NCBI GenBank assembly: GCA_903824185.1
Contig: CAIJVU010000079.1
Span: forward strand, 1-64,000
DNA: 64,000 nucleotides
Origin: an uncultured Hyphomicrobiales bacterium
GTDB taxonomy: Bacteria; Pseudomonadota; Alphaproteobacteria; Rhizobiales; Beijerinckiaceae
Reading direction: 5' to 3'
The first letter of the stretch is position 1. Every line of letters begins with the position of its first letter. Shown piece by piece: positions 9,504 through 18,493 of the stretch. Below the pieces are notes generated by a model. It was not told where the DNA came from. It was given only the letters and a program-made list of their open reading frames with translations, and ran no database searches. The translations under genes and the position numbers were made by a program.

Positions 9504-9593
9504 GGAGGGGTGGCCGAGTGGTTGAAGGCGCACGCCTGGAAAGTGTGTATACGGGAAACCGTATCGCGGGTTCGAATCCCGCTCCCTCCGCCA
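9504..9593 (+). tRNA. tRNA-Ser (anticodon GGA)
   Basis: This is a 90-base class II tRNA. The acceptor ggagggg pairs with tccctcc, followed by discriminator G and an encoded CCA. The anticodon loop ctGGAaa closes on a cacgc/gtgtg stem. A variable arm (tatacgg-gaaa-ccgtat) and a T-arm gcgggttcgaatcccgc are present. It reads UCC and UCU codons. Confidence 0.96.
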
Positions 9594-9844
9594 GTACATT
9601 TTAAGAAAACTTGCACGATCAAGAAAAAGGGCTGGGCTGTAAGCCATGTCCCTTCTTGATTGGCACACGCCCTTGATCCTTGGCCAATCCCAAAATCTTT
9701 AACAAACAGTCCAAGCAACTTGCTGCGCCGGAAGGCATCACAAAAGAGGGGCTTGGAATCTGGTCTGTCTTCAACAAAGATCTGGCTCGCAATTGGCTCC
9801 AAACGAGTGGGGTCGATCATCCATCATCCTTTGGCAGGGCGCTT

Positions 9845-10708
9845 ATGAAACACCAGACCATCACCATTCAGGATGCCAGCTTCCATGTTGTGATAGCCGG
9901 GCAAGGGATGCCTTTGCTCTTCATCCATGGCTGGCCTGAATTTTGGCTGACATGGCAACCTGTGATGGAACGACTCTCAGACCGCTTTATGGTCATAGCA
10001 CCCGACTTAAGAGGTTTTGGCGACAGCGATAAGCCTCACGGCGCATGTGGTCCATCCGATCATGCCCGCGACATGGTGGCCCTGATGGACGCGATGAAGA
10101 TCCAGACATTCGGTGTCATCGGCCATGATGTGGGAGGGGCCGTCATACAAGCATTGGCGCGCTTGGCACCGGCCCGCCTCAGGGGGCTTTTTCTCTTTAA
10201 CTTTGTCTATCCGGGGATCGGAGGCAGGATGGGATCACCCGATCGCCTCAAAGAAATTTGGTATCAATCATTTAACCAGATGGACATTGCCCCTGCCCTG
10301 ATCGGCGCCTCACGCGAAAGTTGCAAAGCCTATATCGGTCATTTTTTGCACCATTGGGCTCATCAAAAACATGCCTTCGCTGATGTTATGGAAGAATTCA
10401 TTGATAACTTTATGAAACCCGGCAATCTCGAAGGGGGATTTGCCCATTATAAAGCCAGCCATGCCGGACGCATAGCCATGATGAAGGGCGAGGCACCCCC
10501 TTTAGCGCCGATCACAACGCCGACCTGTGTACGATGGTCACGGCATGATCCTTTATTTCCCTATGAATGGACCGACAAGCTACATGAAACATTTGCAGAT
10601 CTTGATCTCGCCCCTTTTGAAAATGTCGGTCATTTTCCACACAGAGAAAACCCCAACCAAGCGGCACAAGAAATCGCTGCTTTTTTCTCAACCCATTCCG
10701 GATACTGA
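9845..10708 (+). CDS. Alpha/beta hydrolase, epoxide hydrolase/dehalogenase type
   Basis: This 287-residue cytosolic hydrolase has the oxyanion-hole motif HGWPEFW at residues 29-35 and a nucleophile elbow GHDVGG with Asp95, so an ester-forming aspartate rather than serine. Asp235 (RHDP) and His263 (VGHFPH) complete the triad. The Asp nucleophile points to epoxide hydrolase, haloalkane or fluoroacetate dehalogenase chemistry; the exact substrate cannot be told. I start at ATG 9845, preceded by ggcaggg; the frame is open further upstream into the tRNA-proximal region but without family similarity. Confidence 0.85.
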   Translation: MKHQTITIQDASFHVVIAGQGMPLLFIHGWPEFWLTWQPVMERLSDRFMVIAPDLRGFGDSDKPHGACGPSDHARDMVALMDAMKIQTFGVIGHDVGGAVIQALARLAPARLRGLFLFNFVYPGIGGRMGSPDRLKEIWYQSFNQMDIAPALIGASRESCKAYIGHFLHHWAHQKHAFADVMEEFIDNFMKPGNLEGGFAHYKASHAGRIAMMKGEAPPLAPITTPTCVRWSRHDPLFPYEWTDKLHETFADLDLAPFENVGHFPHRENPNQAAQEIAAFFSTHSGY

Positions 10709-10834
10709 CCACCCTTCAAACGAGCCTCGAATGAAAGAGACGGTGACTCATATTTTGGCTTTAAAAGGAGAGGACGTGCATCGGGCCTCGCACTGTCGAC
10801 AAAGCCAGATATGAACGAAAATGTCCTATCGTTT

Positions 10835-11620
10835 TTAAGTGTTGGGTAGCTGTTTGTTCGGCCCGAACATCAAGCCCGCCGCCAAAAACCCGCCATCGAC
10901 ATTCAAAGTATGGCCTTGCAGATAACGCGCCTCATCCGAACAAAGAAAGACGGCCGCATCGGCGATTTCGGATGGGACGCCATAACGATCCATTGGTATC
11001 AAATAGTGATAGGCCTTGCGCGTTGCCTCATCATGCGCAAATTTGGCCATCTCAGTTTCAATGGCGCCGGGCGCGATGGCATTGACATTGATATGATGGG
11101 GTGAGAGTTCAACCGCCATCACTTTAGTGAGCAATTCCAGTCCAGCTTTGGCAGCCCCATAGGCAGACCGCCCATTGCCTCCGCGTTGCCCTGACAAAGA
11201 CGCGATATTGACAATTTTGCCGCCCCCACTTTTGACCATTTCCCGTGCGGCTGCTTGCGCCACCAAAAAGGCACCGGTTAAATTGATCCCGATGATACGG
11301 TTCCAATCCTCAAGGCTTGTTTCCAAAAACGGAATATTTCCGCCCACACCGGCATTGTTGAGCAAGAGATCAAGCCGTCCATAATCGCTCACAATGGCAT
11401 CCATCATGGCAGCAATCGACTGCGGGTCCGCCACATTCACCGCAAGCGCTTTGACATGTTTCAAATGCGGATCGAGACGTCGAGCGGCCTCTTCGGCGCC
11501 TTGCTGATTGATATCCGCGATGACAACAGTGGCGCCTTCTTTTAGAAAAGCGCTTGCCGTTGCAAAACCGATCCCTCTCGCGCCTCCGGTAACCAAGGCA
11601 ATCTTGTCTTTTAAACGCAT
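10835..11620 (-). CDS. SDR family NAD(P)-dependent oxidoreductase
   Basis: This 261-residue classical short-chain dehydrogenase has TGGARGIG near residues 11-18, NNAGVGG mid-protein and the catalytic YGAAKAG. It resembles sugar- or polyol-oxidising SDRs and FabG-like enzymes. The ATG at 11620 has a gggagaa Shine-Dalgarno sequence. It lies 22 bases downstream of the DUF1537 kinase gene, so it belongs to the RuBisCO-like/kinase transcription unit and may oxidise or reduce an intermediate of that sugar-acid pathway. Confidence 0.82.
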   Translation of the reverse strand: MRLKDKIALVTGGARGIGFATASAFLKEGATVVIADINQQGAEEAARRLDPHLKHVKALAVNVADPQSIAAMMDAIVSDYGRLDLLLNNAGVGGNIPFLETSLEDWNRIIGINLTGAFLVAQAAAREMVKSGGGKIVNIASLSGQRGGNGRSAYGAAKAGLELLTKVMAVELSPHHINVNAIAPGAIETEMAKFAHDEATRKAYHYLIPMDRYGVPSEIADAAVFLCSDEARYLQGHTLNVDGGFLAAGLMFGPNKQLPNT

Positions 11621-11642
11621 GGCTTTTCTCCCTTGAACTTTA

Positions 11643-13013
11643 TCATGACGCGGCCCCTGTCTTGGCACGCATAAAAATATCCGGTCCACCCACCTGACCG
11701 CCTTTGAGCAAGAGCTCCAATCCCTGATTGCGCGATGCCACACCATGCGCCCGACAAAGCGGTGCACCGGGGACCAAGGGCGCAAAGGCTGTCAAAGCGT
11801 CTATGCCGAGTTCCCGCGCCACACGGCCCGACGTATCGCCACCTGAAATCACCACACGTGTTACAGGATGTGCGCTCAATAACCGATTGAGCAAAATCCC
11901 TAATATTTGTCCTATCGTGGTGTTGAGCGTTTCAAAATCAAACGCCTGCTTGTCGAGAATCTGTTTAAAAGCCGCGACCGCCGGATCATCCGGCCCCTCG
12001 GCCGAAGAGATCAAGACATCCTGCCCTTTATGCAAGGCCTGTAATGCTTCTGCATATAACCTGTCTATCATCGCAGACCATAGGTTCTCATCGCCTAATT
12101 TTTTGAGATCGAGTGCAAAGGTCGCAAAGCCATGCGCCCGCGCATGCGCAATTTGTGCGGCCGTTGTGGGCGAAACAGACCCTGACACTGCAAGCAATTG
12201 CGAACAGGCTTGCGCCTGTTGAGGAGGCGCGGCGGGTTCAACCCATTTTTGTTGCTGCCAATAGGCAACCAAAGCGGCTTCGATACCTTGTGATCCGATA
12301 CAAAACCGCTGTTGATTGTTATGGACCCAGATAAGCCGACCGGCCTCAACGAGTGAACACGCATCCAGCATATCGAGCGCAATAATCCGTGCGCCCTCCT
12401 TGACTGCCTCGTCAAATGTTTTTGTTGCAAGACCTTTATGCATGGCCACAAAGTCAACCAAGCCGATTTTTAAATCGGTTTGCTTGGCAAGATGGCGCGT
12501 TAAATCGGCTTCATGCATGGGCGTGACAGGATGACGCGACATCACAGGATGGCGATCAATCCGATAGGCTTGCCCTTGTGCCATGGCAAACAGATGGCCG
12601 AAACATTGATACCGCCCCATGCCAAGATCGCCGATCAACATCGGAATAGGGCCAGAAAATTTTTGTGCGGCGAGCTCTGCAGCCTTGCCGATCGAGCCTA
12701 TCTCCGGCGATGAATCAAAGGTCGAACATACTTTGTAATGGATGATCGGCGCCTTTGTTTTTTGCAATACCGAATAGTAATCAGGAAGATGCGCCTCCAT
12801 CCAATCAGGGGAGCGCGCGCGGGCATCGCCCGCTATGCCGATGACGCGCGCCTGTGAAAAATCCGCGAGCCGTTCTTGGCTTGGCGCGTCCAAAAACAAA
12901 ACCGTCTCCAAGCCCGCAAAGGCTGTGACTTCCATGACGGCTGTCGATCCGGTGAGATCATCCCCATAATAGGCAATCAACGGAGACGTGTGGGGCCATG
13001 ACTGCGTATTCAT
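11643..13013 (-). CDS. Four-carbon acid sugar kinase family protein (DUF1537; OiaK/OtnK-like)
   Basis: The protein has 456 residues with the two-domain kinase fold of the former DUF1537 family. The N-terminal sugar-acid domain starts with YYGDDLTGSTA (Asp18-Asp19 motif) and the C-terminal nucleotide domain carries VISGGDTSGRVARELG. Characterised members phosphorylate 3-oxo-tetronates, D-threonate/erythronate or 3-oxo-isoapionate. The ATG overlaps the stop of the RuBisCO-like gene (ATGA). That pairing is the signature I know from apionate catabolism, where the kinase makes 3-oxo-isoapionate 4-phosphate for a RuBisCO-like decarboxylase. The specific substrate is inference. Confidence 0.85.
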   Translation of the reverse strand: MNTQSWPHTSPLIAYYGDDLTGSTAVMEVTAFAGLETVLFLDAPSQERLADFSQARVIGIAGDARARSPDWMEAHLPDYYSVLQKTKAPIIHYKVCSTFDSSPEIGSIGKAAELAAQKFSGPIPMLIGDLGMGRYQCFGHLFAMAQGQAYRIDRHPVMSRHPVTPMHEADLTRHLAKQTDLKIGLVDFVAMHKGLATKTFDEAVKEGARIIALDMLDACSLVEAGRLIWVHNNQQRFCIGSQGIEAALVAYWQQQKWVEPAAPPQQAQACSQLLAVSGSVSPTTAAQIAHARAHGFATFALDLKKLGDENLWSAMIDRLYAEALQALHKGQDVLISSAEGPDDPAVAAFKQILDKQAFDFETLNTTIGQILGILLNRLLSAHPVTRVVISGGDTSGRVARELGIDALTAFAPLVPGAPLCRAHGVASRNQGLELLLKGGQVGGPDIFMRAKTGAAS

Positions 13014-14287
13014 GCATGCATCTCCAAAGCCAGACGAAGATCTTGATCATGGGCTGAAGCCGTTGCAACCGATTGTCCGGCCAGCGCCAAATCCCAGGCC
13101 AGACGCAAAGACCGGACACCGGCCGAAAGCCCGTTGGGATGACCCAAAATACCGCCCCCCGCCGTAAAAATAAGATCCGTTGATTGCAGCGCTTGATAGG
13201 TTCTCTCAACCACATGCGCTGTTTGGCCTGACGAGAAGACCGGCATGGCCACACAGGGCTTGTGAGCAAAAAGCGGCGTGTGACAGGATTTCGCTGATTG
13301 GATCACACTGTCATCATCTTCAGAAAATTTATTCGATAGTCCGTTGACATGCATATGATCAGCACCCGCCAGCCGCCAAATTTTTTGCCACGCGATATAG
13401 GACCACCCAAGCAGAGGATGGCGGTTCATATAGCCCCAACCATTGCGATGCGCATGAATAGGCAATTGTGAAAAGCGCGCCAATTCAATGAAACCGGTCA
13501 GCCCGACTGAATGAATGCTGGCCATCAAACAGGTTGCACCATGCGCCAGCAAAACATCATGCCTCTTTCGCATTTGATCAAGATCACCCGTGACATTAAA
13601 AGCAAACATGACCTTGCGGCCTGTCTTGTCTGCATGGTGATGAATCACCTGCATCACCTGCTTAACACGCTCATCAAAAGGACAGCCGATCCCATCCGAT
13701 TGCAATTCATCGTCTTTGATAAAATCGATACCGGCTTCGCAGAGCGCCTTGACCAATTGCGCGGTATCATGAGCAGACAAACCAATACTTGGCTTGATAA
13801 TGGTACCGATGAGGGGTCTTTTTTCGACCTGTGTCAAAGCCCGCGTGCCCTCGATCCCGAAACGGGGGCCTCCATAGGCATCCGCAAAGGCATCGGGCAA
13901 GCGCAGATCAAGCAGCTTCAATCCGGTGACCTGCTTGAGCTCAAATAAATTACCGGCAATTGTGGCCAACAAATTGGGCAAGGAAGCGCCGATATTCGTC
14001 AAGGGCCAACGCAGGGTCAGTCTCGCACGCCTCAGCCTGCGACCCGCCTCCTGTGTCCATCCCGTTGTCGGGAAGGACGGGGTCGTCACTGCATCCTCCA
14101 AGACCGTGAGGGCGGTGACACTTGCGGCATATTGGCTTTTGAGCTTTTCCGTTTCTCCGGGGATGGCGATAAACGTCCCGCTGGATTGCTCTCCCGCCAT
14201 CATGGCGGCTACTTTTTCAACCTCGCTATATGTTTCAAGCAAATAGTCGGCTTCAATCCACCGCGACAGGGGTTCATCGATTAACAT
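13010..14287 (-). CDS. RuBisCO-like protein (form IV; OiaX-type decarboxylase candidate)
   Basis: This 425-residue homolog of the RuBisCO large subunit retains the metal-binding carbamate-lysine motif KDDE at residues 191-194 and Lys165 in GTIIKPSIGLS. The canonical second lysine of KPK is Ser167. The loop-6 region reads NGLSNKFSED with Lys320 in the usual place. The phosphate-binding AGGGILGHPNG is recognisable. It is therefore a form IV protein, not a CO2-fixing enzyme. Its coupling to a DUF1537 kinase suggests decarboxylation or cleavage of a phosphorylated 3-oxo sugar acid, such as 3-oxo-isoapionate 4-phosphate. I start at 14287 because aaaggg and agaaga precede it; an earlier ATG at 14335 lacks a Shine-Dalgarno sequence. 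Confidence 0.88.
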   Translation of the reverse strand: MLIDEPLSRWIEADYLLETYSEVEKVAAMMAGEQSSGTFIAIPGETEKLKSQYAASVTALTVLEDAVTTPSFPTTGWTQEAGRRLRRARLTLRWPLTNIGASLPNLLATIAGNLFELKQVTGLKLLDLRLPDAFADAYGGPRFGIEGTRALTQVEKRPLIGTIIKPSIGLSAHDTAQLVKALCEAGIDFIKDDELQSDGIGCPFDERVKQVMQVIHHHADKTGRKVMFAFNVTGDLDQMRKRHDVLLAHGATCLMASIHSVGLTGFIELARFSQLPIHAHRNGWGYMNRHPLLGWSYIAWQKIWRLAGADHMHVNGLSNKFSEDDDSVIQSAKSCHTPLFAHKPCVAMPVFSSGQTAHVVERTYQALQSTDLIFTAGGGILGHPNGLSAGVRSLRLAWDLALAGQSVATASAHDQDLRLALEMHA

Positions 14288-14603
14288 TCTTCTATGCCCT
14301 TTGATGGCTGCACAGAGCGCACAGCCCATCGTCATTCCATTTTTTACTTTATACTGTCACCAATAATGGCATGAAATCCCGCAGGGATGAAAGGTGAATT
14401 TAAAAGGAAATAACACGCCCTAGGGCGATTGAGCCTGATGACCCTCAACCGCCATCCATGCGTGAGGCATCATCCGCTTGCTTATTTTACCATACAGCCT
14501 CAAAATCTATAGGTCTTTAAATATGTTTGATGGATGCCTGTTTACTGACGGCCTCTGATTCTTAAAATGCGCTCCATTGCTTGCAAGAGAAGGAAAACGG
14601 ACC
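14288..14603. other. Divergent intergenic region, RuBisCO-like gene / SDR
   Basis: This 316-base A+T-richer stretch separates two divergently transcribed genes of the sugar-acid cassette. It must hold both promoters and probably an operator. I see no coding frame with a ribosome site and no regulator gene nearby. Confidence 0.5.
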
Positions 14604-15395
14604 ATGAAAACCCTTGAAGGGCGTGTCGCTTTGGTTTTTGGCGCAGGTTCGGTTGGCCCAGGCTGGGGTAATGGAAAAGCATCGGCTGTCAGCTATGCCC
14701 GCAAAGGGGCTCTGGTTGTCTGTGTCGATGTACATCTCACAGCAGCCCAAGAGACGGCGTCTTTGATTGCGGCCGAACAGGGGCAAGCCATAGCTTTGTG
14801 TTGCGATGTGACAAAACTAGAAGAGGTTGAAGCCTGCGTAGACACAACCCTGCAAACATATGGGCGCATCGATATTTTGCACAATAATGTTGGTCACGCG
14901 AAAATGGGCGGGCCGCCTGATCTCACGGAAGAGGACTGGCGCCGCGAAATGGACCTTAACGTCACCGGCATGTTCTATGCGTGCAAATGTGTGATCCCGA
15001 TCATGCTGGAGCAAGGCAAAGGCGTGATCACCAATATTTCATCCGTGGCGGGGATCCGTTACACAGGCTATCCTTATTCTGTTTATTATGCGGCCAAAGG
15101 CGCGGTGAACCAATTTACCGTGGGGCTGGCGCTGCAATATGCACGACAGGGCATTCGTGCCAATGCCATCATGCCCGGCTTGATGGACACACCCCTCATC
15201 TACCAGCAAATCTCATCCAACTATGCCTCCATGGAAGACATGGTGAAAGCCCGCCATGAAGCTGCCCCCATGGGACGAATGGGAGCAGGGTGGGATATTG
15301 CCAATGCCGCCGTTTTTCTTGCCAGTGATGACGCATCCTATATCACCGGCGTGTGCCTGCCTGTGGATGGCGGCCTGACCATGCGCGCAGGCTAA
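14604..15395 (+). CDS. SDR family oxidoreductase with an expanded glycine motif
   Basis: This 263-residue short-chain dehydrogenase has catalytic YYAAKGA and C-terminal AVFLASDDASYITGVCLPVDGG, both standard. The cofactor loop reads FGAGSVGPGWGNGKA instead of TGxxxGIG, an insertion that also occurs in a subgroup of sugar-oxidising SDRs. NNAG is replaced by NNVG. A gaaggaaaa Shine-Dalgarno sequence precedes the ATG at 14604. It is divergent from the RuBisCO-like gene and may supply or remove an oxo-sugar acid for that pathway; this is inferred from position only. Confidence 0.8.
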   Translation: MKTLEGRVALVFGAGSVGPGWGNGKASAVSYARKGALVVCVDVHLTAAQETASLIAAEQGQAIALCCDVTKLEEVEACVDTTLQTYGRIDILHNNVGHAKMGGPPDLTEEDWRREMDLNVTGMFYACKCVIPIMLEQGKGVITNISSVAGIRYTGYPYSVYYAAKGAVNQFTVGLALQYARQGIRANAIMPGLMDTPLIYQQISSNYASMEDMVKARHEAAPMGRMGAGWDIANAAVFLASDDASYITGVCLPVDGGLTMRAG

Positions 15396-15493
15396 TCCTG
15401 CTTGATGGTCAGGGGCGAAAGAAGTTAGCGTCAATCTGTTTCATCGACTGGTACAAGAGTTGATACCAGAAACGCCCTTAACAACAGCGCTTT

Positions 15494-15910
15494 TTAAAGT
15501 CCGCCCATTTGGCAGAGCAAATCCCATTCCGCATCGGTGACAGGCTGCACGGACAAGCGCATGGATGTCACCAGCGACATGGCTGACAAAGCGGGCGTTG
15601 CTTTAACCTCCGCCAAGGAGATAGCGCGCTTGAAAGGTTTGACGGCTTTCACATCAACGACAACCCAAGGCTCCCCTGCTTCTGCCGTCGGGTCCGGATA
15701 GGCCTCGCGAATGACCTCAACAATGCCGACAATTTCTTTTCCTTCATTTGAATGATAGAAAAAACCCTGCTCGCCTTTTTTCATCGCCATCAAATGTTTT
15801 TTTGCCAGATGATTGCGCACACCATCCCAGAATGTGCCTTTTTCACCGGCTTTGACTTGTTGTTCCCAAGACCATTTGAACGGCTCAGATTTATATAACC
15901 AATGTGCCAT
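15494..15910 (-). CDS. EVE domain-containing protein
   Basis: This 138-residue protein is made up almost entirely of an EVE (PUA-like) domain: it begins AHWLYKSEPFKWSWEQQ and contains WDGVRNHLAKKHL and FFYHSNEGKEIVGIVEV, all typical. EVE proteins bind modified bases in DNA or RNA. In related genomes the gene usually sits just downstream of tsaD-gpsA; here a radical SAM gene has come between. It is transcribed alone. Confidence 0.9.
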   Translation of the reverse strand: MAHWLYKSEPFKWSWEQQVKAGEKGTFWDGVRNHLAKKHLMAMKKGEQGFFYHSNEGKEIVGIVEVIREAYPDPTAEAGEPWVVVDVKAVKPFKRAISLAEVKATPALSAMSLVTSMRLSVQPVTDAEWDLLCQMGGL

Positions 15911-16136
15911 GCAGGAAGCCCTCTTCTATCTTAAGTTGTAACATCAACTCTATATTTGAATCGGTTGATATTTAACCCCATAGCGCATTAAACGCAAAAA
16001 AATCTATCGCAATCAGTAAATTAGAGAATATGAGACTTTGTTGCTGATGCATTGACATTTTTATTGTCATCGGTACTGTTATTACTGCTTCATTTTGTGA
16101 TTTTGTTGCGTGCTAGACATTTTTTTCTAATTGCAC

Positions 16137-17498
16137 ATGGACAAAATGGATTACCAAAGCCCCAAATTTCAACAATCCATCGAGCTCATTCACGAGCAGA
16201 ATTATTCTGCAGCATGTGTGCTGCTCGAAGAAGTATTAACTGAAACACCATCACTTGAAGCAGCATATATTCTGAGCACTACGCTGTTTTTGGCCCGCGA
16301 CTTTATCAAAGCAATAGACACGCTCAATGCGCTCATTGAGTATGACGCTGATAACCCTAAATACTATAAAACAAAATTTTATTATTTTTATGATTTGCAT
16401 CAGATGGAGGCCTTAAAAGAAGATGATTTTCAAAAATTTTCCAACTTTTTTTTGCTAGAGATTTATGAGAAAATCATCCAACCCGAATCCAATTCTGAAT
16501 TTAAATTTTTACTCTCCCAAATCTACCGCAAGATGAATAATATTCCGCGCATGTTGGACTCGTTGCGACAAGCACTTGTTACCGATCAGGTCTCGCGTGA
16601 ACGCATCTACAGCCTTGATGAGGAAAGTCTAAAATATTTCATGAATTTTGAGTCACTCCGCCGCTCTCCGGCTTTTGACTATCCAAACCATATCGCTTTT
16701 GAAACATTCGCCAAATGCAATGCAAAATGCACCTTCTGTGTTTATCCGGATATGGCAAGACAGGGTACTATGATGTCCATGGACCTCATACATAAAATCA
16801 TTTCTGACCTGCAAGAAATACCTCGCCATCATCCATTTCAATTGTCGCCATTTGCTGTGAATGAACCCTTTTTAGACAAACGTTTTTTCAACATTTTAGA
16901 TCTCATCGCCGATAAATTACCCCACGCGAAGATCACGCTTACAAGCAATGCTTCACCCATCAACGAATCAAATCTCAGACAGCTTTCCAAATACCAAATC
17001 GACTATTTATGGCTTAGTGTTATTGATCATCGCCGCGATATCTATGAAGACAAAATGAAGCTTAATTATGATCGATTGATTGAACGGCTGGATTTAATGC
17101 ATCAGGCAAAAAGCGATGGCTGGTTTGATAAGCGTATCGTATTGTCACGCCTTAAAGATAATAGCGAACACGACGAGGCCTACATCAATTTTTTCAATGA
17201 CCGTTATCCGCTTTTTGAAACTTGCTTATGGCCTTACGCAAACTGGATTGGCCGAACAACCAATGCGATTACAAGTGAGATAAAACCAATTCCATGCAGC
17301 CACTGATTTGAAATTCGGATTGATGCCAATGGCATTGTCCAACATTGCTGTATGGATGGACATAGTGAATACCCTTGGGGTGACGTGAACAAAAATTCTA
17401 TTCTAGAAATATACAACCAAGAGAGTTACCGCAACTTACGGCGCGGAGGAAAAACACGACTGGATGTTGAGCCGTGCAATCGATGCAACGTCATATAA
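16137..17498 (+). pseudogene. Radical SAM/SPASM protein interrupted by an in-frame TGA
   Basis: The N-terminal 150 residues are helical and TPR-like. A radical SAM domain follows, with the 4Fe-4S motif CNAKCTFC at residues 194-201. The frame reaches TGA at 17304-17306, codon 390. In the same frame it continues for 63 more codons to TAA at 17496, encoding the rest of a SPASM-type cluster domain (IRIDANGIVQHCCMDG, then EPCNRCN). The stop lies between PCSH and FEIRI, where relatives carry Trp or Leu. A one-base nonsense mutation, a sequencing error or UGA read-through would all explain it. The gene is markedly A+T-rich compared with its neighbours, lacks a Shine-Dalgarno sequence and separates the EVE gene from gpsA, so recent acquisition is likely. 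A dyad tgaca-n7-tgtca lies at 16053-16069 upstream. Confidence 0.75.
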
Positions 17499-17506
17499 TC
17501 CGCTTA

Positions 17507-18493
17507 TCATTCCGCCCTAATAGGTCTTGTCATCAAAAGATCGATCATCGCATCAATCGTTTCTTGCCCTGACAATACAGCCGCCACCGCCTCGGCAATC
17601 GGCATTTCAATCCGTTTCTCACGAGCCATGGCCACCAGCACCGGCGCCGTAAAAGCCCCTTCGGCCAGCTTGCCATCCATGGCCTCGTCAAGCGGAACCC
17701 CGCGGCCCAGTGCTTCCCCGAAGGCAAAATTTCTTGATTTGACTGACCCGCTTGTCAAAACCAAATCACCCAGACCCGATAAACCCATCAATGTTTCCGC
17801 AGCGCCACCCCAGGCTTCGGCAAAGCGGCTCAATTCCGCAAAGCCTCTTGCGGTTAATGCCGCACGGGCACTTTCGCCAAGCCCACGCCCTGCGACAATC
17901 CCGGCTGCCACCGCCAAGACGTTTTTGGCGGCACCACCGATTTCAACACCACGAAGATCTGTAGAATGATAGAGCCGGAAACGAGGCGAGGATAAATAAT
18001 GCGCCCAGTCATGAGCCAGATGCGCTTCATGGCAGGCCAGCACAACTGCTGTGGGCAAGCCCCGTCCGACATCCTCGGCAAAACTCGGGCCTGATAAAAT
18101 CATCACGGGATGGCCGGTTAACCTGTCGCTGATCAGATCCGACAAAAACCGTCCCGTGGTCCGATCAAGCCCTTTGGTGCATAAGATGATGGGCAAAGAC
18201 GCAGGCAGTTGCGGCTGCAAAAGTGTGATCATCGCCATCGTCTGCTGGGCCGGCACCACCAATAAAAGCGCATCGGCCTTATGCAGGGCTTGCGTTAAAT
18301 CCGGCTCGGGATGCACCTCCGGATGAAGCACAACACCGGGCAATCGCCGCTCGTTGCGCCGACTTTTTTGCATCTCACGAATTTGGGCCTGATCACGCCC
18401 CCACAACGTCACAGTCTGACCAGCCAGTGCTGCAGCATTGGCCAAAGCCGTTCCCCATGCACCCGCCCCGATCACCGCAACATGATGTTTCAT
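17507..18493 (-). CDS. gpsA: Glycerol-3-phosphate dehydrogenase [NAD(P)+]
   Basis: It reduces dihydroxyacetone phosphate to sn-glycerol 3-phosphate for phospholipid synthesis. The N-terminal Rossmann motif is [10 protein letters not shown] at residues 8-17. [24 protein letters not shown] (with the catalytic lysine) and the C-terminal MPIAEAV are all present. Length 328 is normal. The ATG overlaps the tsaD stop (ATGA), giving the tsaD-gpsA order usual in Rhizobiales. Its stop faces the radical SAM remnant eight bases away. Confidence 0.96.
   Translation of the reverse strand: MKHHVAVIGAGAWGTALANAAALAGQTVTLWGRDQAQIREMQKSRRNERRLPGVVLHPEVHPEPDLTQALHKADALLLVVPAQQTMAMITLLQPQLPASLPIILCTKGLDRTTGRFLSDLISDRLTGHPVMILSGPSFAEDVGRGLPTAVVLACHEAHLAHDWAHYLSSPRFRLYHSTDLRGVEIGGAAKNVLAVAAGIVAGRGLGESARAALTARGFAELSRFAEAWGGAAETLMGLSGLGDLVLTSGSVKSRNFAFGEALGRGVPLDEAMDGKLAEGAFTAPVLVAMAREKRIEMPIAEAVAAVLSGQETIDAMIDLLMTRPIRAE

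Noticed and set aside
17304-17336. Possible selenocysteine codon: TGA followed 15 bases later by a gatgcc-aat-ggcatt hairpin
   Set aside because: The loop lacks the bulged U and GU features of bacterial SECIS elements, the stop aligns with Trp/Leu rather than Cys in relatives, and no sel genes are in the window. A nonsense mutation or sequence error is simpler.
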